Shown: in pieces, positions 12,324-21,689 of the stretch | Numbering within the stretch: the first letter of the stretch is position 1 | Layout: every line of letters begins with the position of its first letter | Origin: Panagrolaimus kolymaensis | Taxonomy: Eukaryota > Nematoda > Chromadorea > Rhabditida > Panagrolaimidae | Reading direction: 5' to 3' | DNA: 64,000 bases | Assembly: GCA_028622995.1 (NCBI GenBank) | Contig: JAJQJQ010000007.1 | Coordinates: 4,092,001 to 4,156,000 of the forward strand | Program-made: the position numbers and the translations under genes | The notes under the pieces: model-generated | Told to the model about the DNA's origin: nothing | Database searches by the model: none | What the model saw: only the letters and a program-made list of their open reading frames with translations

Positions 12324-13298
12324 CCAGAGCTGTCGAATGTTCGAAAATCTTCGAATCGAATTTCGAAACTTCGATTCGAAATTCGAATTTCTTCGAATCG
12401 AATTTCGAATGTTCGGTTCGAAATTCGAAAGCTTCGAATCGAATTTCGAAGATTCGATTCGAAAAATCGAATCGAATGTTCGAAAAATTAAAGTCATTAA
12501 TATAAATGAAAAAAAATTTTTATTTTGTAAAAAACTGTGAATGGAATATACATTTATGAGTTTTTAGTTGATTTTAGTAATTTTATTTCTGCACAAAGCT
12601 TTTATTTTCAATCAATCCTGCAAAATATAAATCACTATTTTTGTTCTAAGTTAATTTTGGATATTTGCAATTCTACGAAACGAGTATTTCTGCATGAATA
12701 ATTATCAAAAATCCAAAAATAGTTAGAAATCAAGCTAAACATCTGTTAGCGTTAAAGACTTATGAAAAGGGAGGAAGTAGCAATTTAACTAAAGCATTCT
12801 TGTGTTTGATAATTTTATTGTTTTTTGCCTCCAAGAAAAAATTCCTACAATTCTAAGTAAATAATACCAACAAAATTATTTTTGTGGACAAACATCCCAA
12901 ACTAAAAATATTTCAAAAGAAAAAGTATTTTCGTTTTGTTGTTGCACAAAATTGCTTTTTTCATTTTGATTTTCAGTACTTTTTTGGTGAAATTTAAAGA
13001 ATAAGAAAATTTTTAAGGAAAATGACTAACAAAAAGATTTTTTAGTTGAACTTTTGCAGTAAAAAAATGTTTGGCGTTAAAATTTTGCGCCAAAATCAAA
13101 TTGATTTGAAAAGCGCCGATTCGAAAAAATTCGAAATTCGAAGGTCTCGAATTCGAATTTCGAATGTTCGATTCGAATTCGAATTTCTTCGAATCGAATT
13201 TCGAATGTTCGATTCGAAATTCGAACTTTTTGAAATTCGATTCGTTCGAAGCTTCGAATTCGAAATTCGATTCGAAATTCGAAATTCGACAGCTCTGG
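12324..13298. mobile_element. Nested non-autonomous TIR element with TTCGAA subterminal arrays
   Basis: Perfect 14-bp inverted termini CCAGAGCTGTCGAA (12324-12337) and TTCGACAGCTCTGG (13285-13298) are flanked on both sides by GTAGTG (12318-12323 and 13299-13304), a 6-bp target duplication. Inside each end lie about 150 bp of TTCGAA/AATCGAA-based repeats (12337-12485 and 13115-13290), which are mutually complementary and locally palindromic. The centre (12490-13110) is A/T rich and non-coding. The structure is that of a MITE-like DNA element. The superfamily cannot be told from the termini. Confidence 0.7.
12337..12485. repeat. Subterminal TTCGAA/AATCGAA array, left arm
   Basis: About 15 overlapping copies of words such as TTCGAAATTCGAA and TTCGAATCGAATTTCG. 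They are almost self-complementary, so open frames here on either strand are artefacts of the repeat. It pairs with the right-arm array at 13115-13290. Confidence 0.8.
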
Positions 13299-14043
13299 GT
13301 AGTGCGCAGCTAATTTGCTTAGCTGCGCAGGGACTTCAAAAATTAGCTGCAAATAGGCTGCGCAGCATTGGTGCACTAACTGCGCACTATCTGCACACTA
13401 CCTGCGCACTAAATGCAAAAATGCTGCTAATTTATTATGTTTTTAGAATTAATTATTTTGGCTAGAAAATCAGGGATTTCACTATAGGGATACTAAATCT
13501 ATCATTATTACACTTTTCCTGACTATGGGGACAAAAAAATAATAAGAATCAAGCTATTAATTCGGATTCTTAAAATTAAAAATTTTAATTAGATTAGCTG
13601 CATTCATGCACTAACTGCGCAGCTTTAAAAATAAGCTGCGCAGGGACTGCAAATATTCGCTGCAAATTCGCTGCGCTGTTAGTGCATTCCGCTTGCAACG
13701 AAGGCTGGGCATTTTCCCCATTTTTCGATATATAATAATTGGATATGTCAATAACAGTTTTCTACTGGCTTTCCGATGAGATAAAGATCAAAAAATAACA
13801 TGGATAAAACATAAATGAATTAATGCATTTAAAATTTCTGAAATTCAAATGACATCTTTGCCATCTTTTTTCTTTGGCATTCGTTTGGCCAAATGTACAT
13901 GCCGGTACCTATTCTAGTTGTTGGTTTTTCGACAGACAATCTTTGTCTTTTCCTTTTAAATTTTTAAATTGAAATTTAAAACTAATAATGCTTAGATGAT
14001 ATCTTCATAACAAGAATTTTTACTCTACAAATAACAAATTAAT

Positions 14044-15338
14044 ATGACTTTTAAAAACCATCTCAAAAGGCGCGTTCGAGGTTTGTTACAATACTGTTAT
14101 TTTACTCATAAGTTTCAGCAATCATTTGTCAAGAAGATTGTCGAAAGAAAATAACTATCATTGGATTTGCTCTCATTGGATGGTGCGCTTTTTGGGCGAT
14201 TGGCTTTACTGATTTTTTATTTGAAGTTGATTTTTAAGAATTTCGTTGTCCCCCGTTTGTTGATGTTCGAGAACAAGTTAGTTTTACACTTTCCATTAGT
14301 ATATAATTTTATAAATTTTTAGGTTGTTCGTCAAATGTTTCGTGAACGTCCAAATTATCTTTATTTAAATAATTGGCTGGATTATAATACAATTATAGAA
14401 CCAACATGCGCTTTCAATCGACTTACAAAAAGAAAATCACTTTTAATTATTGTTAAAAGTGCTCCACATCGATTACAAGTTTGTGTTTTAACAGAATTCT
14501 TCAAATAAGTTTCAATTTTATAGAATAGAGATGCAATTAGAACAACATGGGGAAAAATTAAACAACAATCAAATTTTCGAATTCGAACGATATTTGTTAT
14601 GGGAACAATGAATTCAAAAGAAACAGAAATATATGGTAACATCTTAGAAGCAGAACAAAAACAATTTAATTATTTATTAGTTGGTGATTTTATTGACGTG
14701 TACAGAAATAATACTTTAAAGGTAGGTGCTTTTATCAAAATTAATGAAATTAACGTTTAAACTTTAGCTTATGTACTCTCTTAAATTTGCTCAAAATTAT
14801 TGTTACACGGGTCCTGTATCATATGTTTTTCTTATCGATGATGATTATATGGTTTCAATTAAAAATTTGATTTACGAATTAGAAAAGCATCCATCAAATG
14901 AAAGGCTGTATATGGGTTGGAGATTTGATACAACTCCTTTTCGGCTTGTATTTAGTAAACATCGGGTAAATTATACTTTTTATTTTATGACTTTGACTTC
15001 ACGAAACTTTTTTTTAGGTATCACTGACAGATTATCCATATGCTCAATATCCACCATATATCTCTGCAGGTGCTGTATTACTAACATCTCAAAGTATGAG
15101 AGAGTTTTACCTTGCTATTCAACATTTGAAAATCTATCCTTTCGATGACATATATGCTGGAATAATCTCATATAAACTTGGAATATGACCTCAACACAAT
15201 GAAAATTTCCGTTTTTGGTCTCGCGATCCAGAAAAATATCAATTTGATCATGTTATCGCTGCTCATGGTTTCTCTCCCAAAGATCTCTTACAACAAAATA
15301 ACCGTGTAAATATAAATAATCATATCAAAAATATTTAG
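14044..15338 (+). pseudogene. bre-5: Beta-1,3-glycosyltransferase of brainiac/BRE-5 type with in-frame stop(s)
   Basis: GT31 family, nearest in motif content to brainiac/BRE-5, which adds a GalNAc or GlcNAc to arthro-series glycolipids in the Golgi. Exons: 14044-14080, 14119-14276, 14323-14478, 14524-14721, 14768-14965 and 15018-15338. Hallmarks: a short N-terminal hydrophobic anchor (ITIIGFALIGWCAFWAIGF), RDAIRTTWG, the metal-binding DDD in YVFLIDDDYMVS, VSLTDYPYAQYPPYISAGA, PFDDIYAGI and the C-terminal VIAAHGFSPKDLL. Two stops lie in the otherwise open frame: TAA at 14235-14237 after the anchor, and TGA at 15186-15188 within GI*PQHNENFRFW, just before a conserved segment. The first can be avoided by splicing exon 1 to an AAG acceptor at 14236-14238, but that removes the anchor. 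The second has no such escape. Pseudogene, null allele or sequence error. Confidence 0.7.
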
Positions 15339-15473
15339 TTTATTATTAAAATATATTATCGGGTACTTTTACATCAAAAGAGCTTAAAGCACAAAGCAAA
15401 CAAACAAAAAGTTTAATTGAGAGGAATAGCTTCAAGAGTTCCATGGATGAGATAAGGACGTCGACCACCAGCA

Positions 15474-16261
15474 TTACTTGCCCTCAAGACATTTCTTTCC
15501 ACCACCATTTTTATCAAGGGTTGAAGCACCATTTTCTTCATCAAAAGTATGATGAGTAACATCTGAAGTGGCACCGAAACATGTTGAAGTGATTCACCTT
15601 GAAAAGCTGCGTTTGAAGAGAACAGTTTGGCTCCATCATTCTTCGTAGCTAAAAAAGGTACATAATAAAGATATTAAAAAGTATGTGAATGCTTACTGTT
15701 TGAACCAGGAGGAGCTGAAGTAGCACCAAGAGGGCTTAAAACAGGCGTGAATGCAGCATTCTTTCTTTCATCCCTTTCATTTGCAAGAGTTGACTGAGCT
15801 TTCTTTCGTTCTTTTATTTCTTTTGCAAGAGGAGCTTCAATTATCTTTCGATCTTCTGTTTCTTTAATAAGAGCAGCTTCGATCTTTTTTCTTTCATTCA
15901 TTTCTTTAACACGAGCGGCTTCAGCTTTCGTTGGTTTTTCTTCTTCCAAAGCTTCTGATTTTTGCTTGATTTCTTGACGAAGTTTAGCGACGCGAGCTTC
16001 TTCTGCTTTCTTAGCTTCAATTGTTCGTGACGGGCTTTTCTTTTCCATTTCAGCAGCAACAATTGCACGTTTCTTTGGAACAGCAGCTGGCTTCTTTTTA
16101 AACTTGCACTGAATTATACTAACAGCAACAAGAGCAATAACATATAAAAGAATTGACATCAAAAGACCTTGTGGAGATTGAGGAGCTGGAACAGGTCCTT
16201 GAGCATAACCAAATTGAAGGAGACTTGAAACAGCCAAAAACACAAATAAAGTTGACTTCAT
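15474..16261 (-). CDS. Signal-peptide/membrane coiled-coil protein, paralogue of the 51.2-kb gene
   Basis: Three exons: 16261-15697, 15648-15598 and 15562-15474 (234 aa). Residues 1-20 form a signal peptide (MKSTLFVFLAVSSLLQFGYA). A second hydrophobic segment, LLMSILLYVIALVAVSII, follows, then a basic stretch and an approximately 110-residue E/K/R-rich coiled coil with repeated ERKKIEAALIKE-type units. The tail reads AAFTPVLSPLG and TKNDGAKLFSS, ending GGKKCLEGK. The coiled coil, the following splice donor and the start of exon 2 are nearly the same as in the plus-strand gene at 51231-51985, but the N- and C-termini differ. The last intron is only 35 nt; without it the frame runs on to an unrelated hydrophobic tail, so I favour splicing. 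The function is unknown. Confidence 0.6.
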
Positions 16262-16269
16262 GTTGAAGG

Positions 16270-16365
16270 AGACGACGAAGAGCACAAGCTTCAAAAACTT
16301 CTGACGATAAAATGAGATGACGAAGAGCACAAGCTTCAAAAACTTTTGATGATTGCAAATGAAGC
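16270..16365. repeat. Tandem duplication (about 48-bp unit, two copies)
   Basis: The unit beginning GAGACGACGAAGAGCACAAGC at 16270 recurs as GAGATGACGAAGAGCACAAGC at 16318 with few substitutions. It lies just upstream of the coiled-coil gene's chosen start. Read on the minus strand it encodes a doubled hydrophobic string (KLVLFV.SF), which makes an upstream Met at 16339 possible. I prefer the Met at 16261 because it gives a textbook signal peptide. Confidence 0.65.
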
Positions 16366-16519
16366 AAAAAAAGTGTTTTCGCCATATATATACGAAAAAT
16401 AGGGTGAAAATTCATTCTAATTTGCTTCATTTTTAGTGCTAAAAAAGTAAAAAATTTGAATAATTTATTTTTATCATACAAAAGAAAAAATTTACATTTT
16501 GAAGCGGCCTATAGGCGTA

Positions 16520-16854
16520 ATAAAAATCAAATAAAAGTTTACCATTAATAACTTCAGGAGCCATCTAATAACTTGTTCCACGAAATGAAAGATTCATAAA
16601 GACCAACAACAAATGGATGACTGCATTTTTGAAGGATTTGAGCTTCGGCTAAAATACAATCAGTAAAAAAAGCTCATAAATAATCATGACTTACCAAGTT
16701 GATCTTGTTTCACCTTCATTTTCACCGTTTTAATCACCACTCTTGTTTTCAAATCATCCTTACAATTTTCATACACACAGCAAATACCTTGAGCACCATG
16801 TTGAAGTTCTTTGATAAATTTATATTGTTGAAGAGTTTTCGGAATTGAATCCAT
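16520..16854 (-). pseudogene. Protein kinase fragment with catalytic core deleted
   Basis: The minus strand reads the N-lobe of a serine/threonine kinase: FIKELQHGAQGICCVY (glycine loop), VVIKTVKMK (the ATP-binding Lys), and after a normal intron (16694-16649) EAQILQKCSHPFVVGLYESF with the helix-C Glu. It then jumps, in another frame, straight to activation-segment sequence FRGTSY*MAPEVINGK at about 16570-16525, where the stop replaces the usual W or Y before MAPEV. The roughly 100 residues carrying HRD, the catalytic-loop Asn and DFG are absent, and nothing of the C-lobe follows. This is an internal deletion plus nonsense change, so it cannot encode an active kinase. Confidence 0.65.
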
Positions 16855-18540
16855 TTTAATCGGATCAAAAAAACAGAAAATTTCTGTTTAACAAAAGAAA
16901 AATGATTGCATGGCAAGATGTATCCGATTCTCTCTGAGCATATTTTCACACTTTAGCTTTGGCGCGCAAAAATCAAAGGGATTTTCAATAAAGAAAGCCC
17001 TGAGGAACCCAAAAAACGTAGAGGCTTAGAAATATAAACTAATATTCTAATTTTTTGGACATGTAAATATACTAACATAGAAACCTTAAATCAAAAATAC
17101 TTTTGAATCAGTAAGCTATGTTACAAGTTTCACTCATTTTAAATTACTAATGTTATTTTTTATGGATTGAGTATATTGAGAATAGTAATGAACACTATTA
17201 ACTCGTAGAACGACAGTAAGATCTTTATAGCCTTTTAGTTATTCTTCAATCACCATATATTAAACATGATGATTTCACTGTTTGTTGTTATCGTCATCTA
17301 TCATCGTATCACCACAAAAGATGACAGTGCATGATAGCTTTAACATAGGCTAAGAACTCTTTCACTCTTCTGGGTTTTATTTATGACTCTAATTAAACTC
17401 ACTTATTTTTCTAATTGATCAACCAATGTTAAACTAATGAAATAACAAAACAACATATATTCTCCCAAAAATTTGCATAATTATACAAATTTCTGATTTT
17501 TCTATGTTTAGTTAATCTTTTAAAATCCATCGCAAAATTCAAATTTTGTGCGATTAATTAAGAAACCATTGGATTTTTCTAAGATTAGCAATAATTCCGA
17601 TTTCCCAACCCAAATCCAAACTATGAGATAAATCATCAAGTTCTGTCATCTTATATCATTTTTATATTATTATAATTTCTAATGTTATTTTCATAACTAT
17701 GTTCAAGTCTTGAATCAACTCGCTAAAAATGGGCGCGAAAAATAAGCGGGAACTAAATTTGCAGCGCCGAAAGGGATGTGTGAAAATATGCCCTCAAATG
17801 CACTCGGATACATCTTGTCGTGCCACGAGAAAAATCGCAGTTTGTTTTTGGGTGGAAAAAGGCCATTCTTCGATTACAAAATTTATCTCTTAGAAAGATT
17901 ACGCCAAAAAAGAAGGGAAGAAGTTGCCTTTGAGCTATAAAAAAAACAACTGTCGAAAGTTTATTTAAAAAGGTCACGATGACTTCTGTTTGAAATAAAT
18001 CAAATTATTTATTTAACATTAACCTCAAAAAATAAATACATAAGCTTCAATTTAAAAAAAAGATGGAATTATCAACAAACTAAAGTATTTCAATGAAATT
18101 TAAAGAATTAATTTATTAGAAGATGATGATACAAGAGCTGGTTTATTTGCATTTTAGCGGAACCTTTTAACTTTAAACATAACACAGTATACTTCACTCA
18201 AAAATTTGAAACTCGCTATTTCCTATAGGGAATATCTTGTCGAAAATGATGACAATTTTTTGGGTAAACTTTTATTTCTTTGGTTTTTCATGCTTTTTGC
18301 ATTTTTCAAAGTTTAGCTTTACCACTTTTTCGACCATCTTTTTTTCCATCATTTTTTTCACACATTTATTATTTATTTATTGCCTAATAAAATCCAACCC
18401 AAATTTACATATTTTTCTTGCTCTTCGCATTTCTTATCGTTTGCGTGTTTTACACTTTTCATATTATTATCACGTTCATTGTCACTCATTTGCGGTTGAT
18501 TTTTAGCTAGCAACTTCAAAAAATTCAACAAAACTTCAAA
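16855..18540. other. Intergenic region with a pair of related inverted segments
   Basis: Mostly A/T rich without a recognised gene. A conserved stretch of about 45 bp occurs twice in opposite orientation: GTGTGAAAATATGC..CGGATACATCTTG reads on the minus strand at 16955-16914 and on the plus strand at 17784-17824. Both copies lie beside GC-rich words (TTGGCGCGCAAAA at 16960; GGGCGCGAAAAATAAGCGGG at 17731) that resemble E2F-type sites. A 50-odd-codon open frame starts at 17730 (MGAKNKREL) but is unsupported. The right end, up to 18540, should hold the RPN1 promoter. Confidence 0.4.
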
Positions 18541-21500
18541 ATGGTATGTTTTTCAATATTATCTTTACGTTATCAATCATTCATCCATCTTTTAGGCTGA
18601 AGAAGATGCAAAACTTCAAGAAGATCTTCAACTCCTTGTTGATCGCTTAGGTGTAAGTTTATACTTTCATTTTTATACTTATCTTGACTTTTCTTTCATT
18701 TCAGGGTGCGGATACTGAACTTTATGTTCCAAGCTTGGAAATGCTTAAAACTATCATCCGGTCATCAACAACTTCCATGACGTCTGTTCCAAAACCTCTC
18801 AAATTTATGCGTCTTCATTACAACAAAATGAAAGAAATCTATGAAGCGATGGCAGAAGGAAAATGGAAGGTGAGTTAGGCAAAAATTTTGGTTCCCCATA
18901 ATTAAACCTTTCATTTTATAGGGCATGTGTGCTGACATCATTTCTGTTCTTGCAATGTGTTCTGATCAAAAGAATGATTGTCTTTTTTATCGTCTCAAAG
19001 GAATGAATGAACCTATTGAAAATTGGGGACATGAATACGTTCGACATCTTGCAACTGAAATAGGAACTGAATGGCGTACATCTGATCCTGCTCATAAAGT
19101 TAGCATGGAAAAAGTCGTGATCGAAATCGTAACTTACGATTTGAAGCACAATGCTGAAGTGGAAGCTTGTGACCTCCTTCTCGAAATCGACCGATTGGAT
19201 ATTCTTGTGGAACATGTTAAGAAAGAAGAACATGAACGTGCTTGTCTTTATCTTCTAAGTGCCTCGCCTTTATCTCCTGATCCTGACAATCATAACATGA
19301 TCCGTGCAGCTTTGCAAATCTACCTCAAGTTTGAAAAAGAATTCGAAGCTTTACGATGCGCTGTTATGCTCAATGATACTGCTTTGATTACCAAATGTTT
19401 CAAATCGAAGGATGAGTAAGTTTAAGTACTATTGCGTTTTTTATTATTTTAAAAAACATTTTATAGGCTTGTTTGGAAACAAATGGCAATACTTCTTGGT
19501 CGTAATCAAATCTTTATCGAAGATGCTACACTTCCTGATAACATCAAAGAACTCAACAACAATATGCATCTTTGTCGCTATTTTCGCTCATTGGCTCGTG
19601 AACTTGACATTATGGAACCTAAAACGCCTGATGGAATCTACAAAACACATTTGGAACATACTCGTAAGTAAATATTAAAGGTTGACAACATTCACTTTAT
19701 TTCTTATTTTTAGGACCATTTGGAGGAACTGTTAATACTGATAATTCTCGTATGAATCTTGCTGCTTCGTTCGTTAATGGTTTTGTCAATTGTGGCTTTG
19801 GAGTTGACAAAATTTTAAATGATACTGATTCCGCAAACAAATTCTTCTTCAAAAATCGTGAATATGGAATTATGACATCTGCAGCTAGCTTAGGCTTAAT
19901 TCATCGTTGGGATATTGAATATGGTCTTAGTCAATGTGATCGCTTCCTCTACAGTAATGATGATTATATTCGTGCTGGTACTCTTCTTGCTATTGGTATT
20001 ATCTGTGCTGGTGTTCAAGATCCTGTTGATCCAGCTGCTGCTTTACTCATGGATCATATTCAAAGTGATAGAGTACCTATGCGTCTTGGTTCCATCTTTG
20101 GTTTAGGTCTTGCTTATGCCAATTCTAAGCGTGAAACAGTCGTCAAACAAGAAGATGGTGGAGTAATCTTTGAACTCAAAAAAGTTTTGACCGATGAAAA
20201 ACCAGCTGCAACTTCTGAAGTCAAAGGCATGACCGGTTTATCACTTGGATTCATCCTCGTTGGAACAGGTGATCATACAGTAGCAACAGAAATGCTCCAT
20301 CTTCTTATGGAAAAAAGCGAAGCTGAGCTTACTGATCTGAATTGGGGATTTGTTGCTCTTGGTATTGCATTGATCTTCTTAGGTATGATTTGCTTTTTAA
20401 GTTTCTTTTTTTTTAAATAACTTATTATTTTTTTAGGAACGCAACAAAAAAGTGAAGTCTTCGTAGAATCTCTTCGAACTTTACCTGAACCTTTTGGAAG
20501 TATGGTTTCAACTCTTGTTGATGTTTGTGCCTATGCTGGAAGCGGAAATGTTCTCAAAATTCAAAATCTCCTTTACATCTGCTCTGAACATTATGAACAA
20601 GAAGATAAAAAGAAAAAAGACAAGAATGCACCAAAAGAAAAAGAAAAAAGTGACAAACCTGACCTTTCAAGGCAACAAGCCATTGCTGTATTAGGAATTG
20701 GTCTAATTGCTATGGGAGAAGATATTGGAACACAAATGGCTCAAAGAATGTTTGGTCATCTTATGCGTTATGGTGAACCAGTTATTCGTCGTGCTGTTCC
20801 ATTGGCTCTTTCATTGCTCTCTGTATCAAATCCTCAATTGAACGTGATGGAAACATTAAGCAAATATTCTCATGATTCTGACGCTGAAACTGCTCGAAAT
20901 GCTATCTTTGCTATGGGACTTGTTGGAGCTGGCTCGAATAATGCTCGTTTGGTTGCGATGCTTCGTCAATTAGCAAGTTTCCATTACAAAGATCAAACCA
21001 GCTTGATGCTTGTTCGAATTTCTCAAGGTTTAACCCATTTGGGTAAAGGTACTATGACTCTGAGCCCATTCCATTCTGATCGTCAAATTATGTCACCAAC
21101 CTCTGTTGCAGCTGTATTTGTCACATGTTTCTCACTTGTGCACAATAGTTCTTGTATGTTTTTTTTTTCATTTGTTTTAAACATTTATTGGTTCTTATTT
21201 TTTTTAGCCGTCCTTAGCAATCAACAAAATTATCTTATTTATTCTCTCGCATTAGCTGTTCAACCTCGAATGCTTATTACTCTCGTCGAAGACAAGACAA
21301 ATACCAAAGCTTCAGAAAACCCTGGTCAACTCAAACAAATCAATATTCCTGTTCGTGTTGGACAAGCTGTCGATGTTGTTGGACAAGCTGGTAAACCTAA
21401 GACCATCACTGGATTTCAAACTCATACCACTCCTGTTTTACTTGCATATGGTGAACGTGCGGAACTTGCTACCGATGAATGTAAGTTATTTATTTATTTT

Positions 21501-21593
21501 TTAACTTCTGCATTAATTTATTCATTTTCAGATACATCCCTTACTCCATATTTCGAAGGTCTTGCTGTTCTCAAGAAAGTTCCTAAATCTTAA
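18541..21593 (+). CDS. rpn-1: 26S proteasome regulatory subunit RPN1 (PSMD2)
   Basis: Nine exons: 18541-18543 (the ATG alone), 18596-18652, 18705-18869, 18922-19415, 19467-19663, 19714-20382, 20437-21153, 21208-21480 and 21532-21593, giving 878 aa (human PSMD2 is 908). RPN1 is the large scaffold subunit of the 19S base; it binds ubiquitin-like shuttle receptors and ubiquitin. Seen here are the N-terminal helical region ([20 protein letters not shown]), the proteasome/cyclosome repeats of the toroid ([62 protein letters not shown]), the charged lysine-rich insert between repeats ([17 protein letters not shown]), and the C-terminal [16 protein letters not shown]. The gene looks intact. Its stop lies 96 bp from that of the convergent GH71 gene; AATAAA at about 21656 probably serves as its polyadenylation signal. 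Confidence 0.95.
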
Positions 21594-21689
21594 TTTGACA
21601 TTATTATTTAACTATGTCTGTATACCATTTGAATTTATTTGTGCATGAAATTTAAATAAATATTTTTTTACTAATTTTCTTTTTATTTA

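Larger units (their letters stand above)
12247..13711. mobile_element. Outer degenerate TIR element hosting a nested insertion
   Basis: The flanks of the TTCGAA-rich element are themselves related inverted sequences. The left end begins TGCCCAGGGCTCGATAGC (12247) and the right end is GCTTGCAACGAAGGCTGGGCA (to 13711), an imperfect inverted pair. The inner parts of both arms are full of GCGCAG, GCACTAAC and GCTGCAAAT words (12265-12310, 13299-13420, 13595-13690). It is non-coding. I see no clear target duplication, so the outer borders are approximate. It reads as an older non-autonomous element into which the 975-bp element below jumped. Confidence 0.45.

Noticed and set aside
12337..13290. 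CRISPR-like or operator array
   Set aside because: The repeats have no unique spacers of fixed length, and the context is a eukaryotic TIR element.
12288..13376. Several open frames made of FEIRNS/SNFE-type repeats
   Set aside because: They are translations of the TTCGAA arrays, open on both strands because the repeat is palindromic and stop-free.
17730..17891. 54-codon frame MGAKNKRELNLQRRKGC
   Set aside because: Part of it is the inverted 45-bp segment repeated at 16914; no splice partner or conserved content, so it is left as a repeat.
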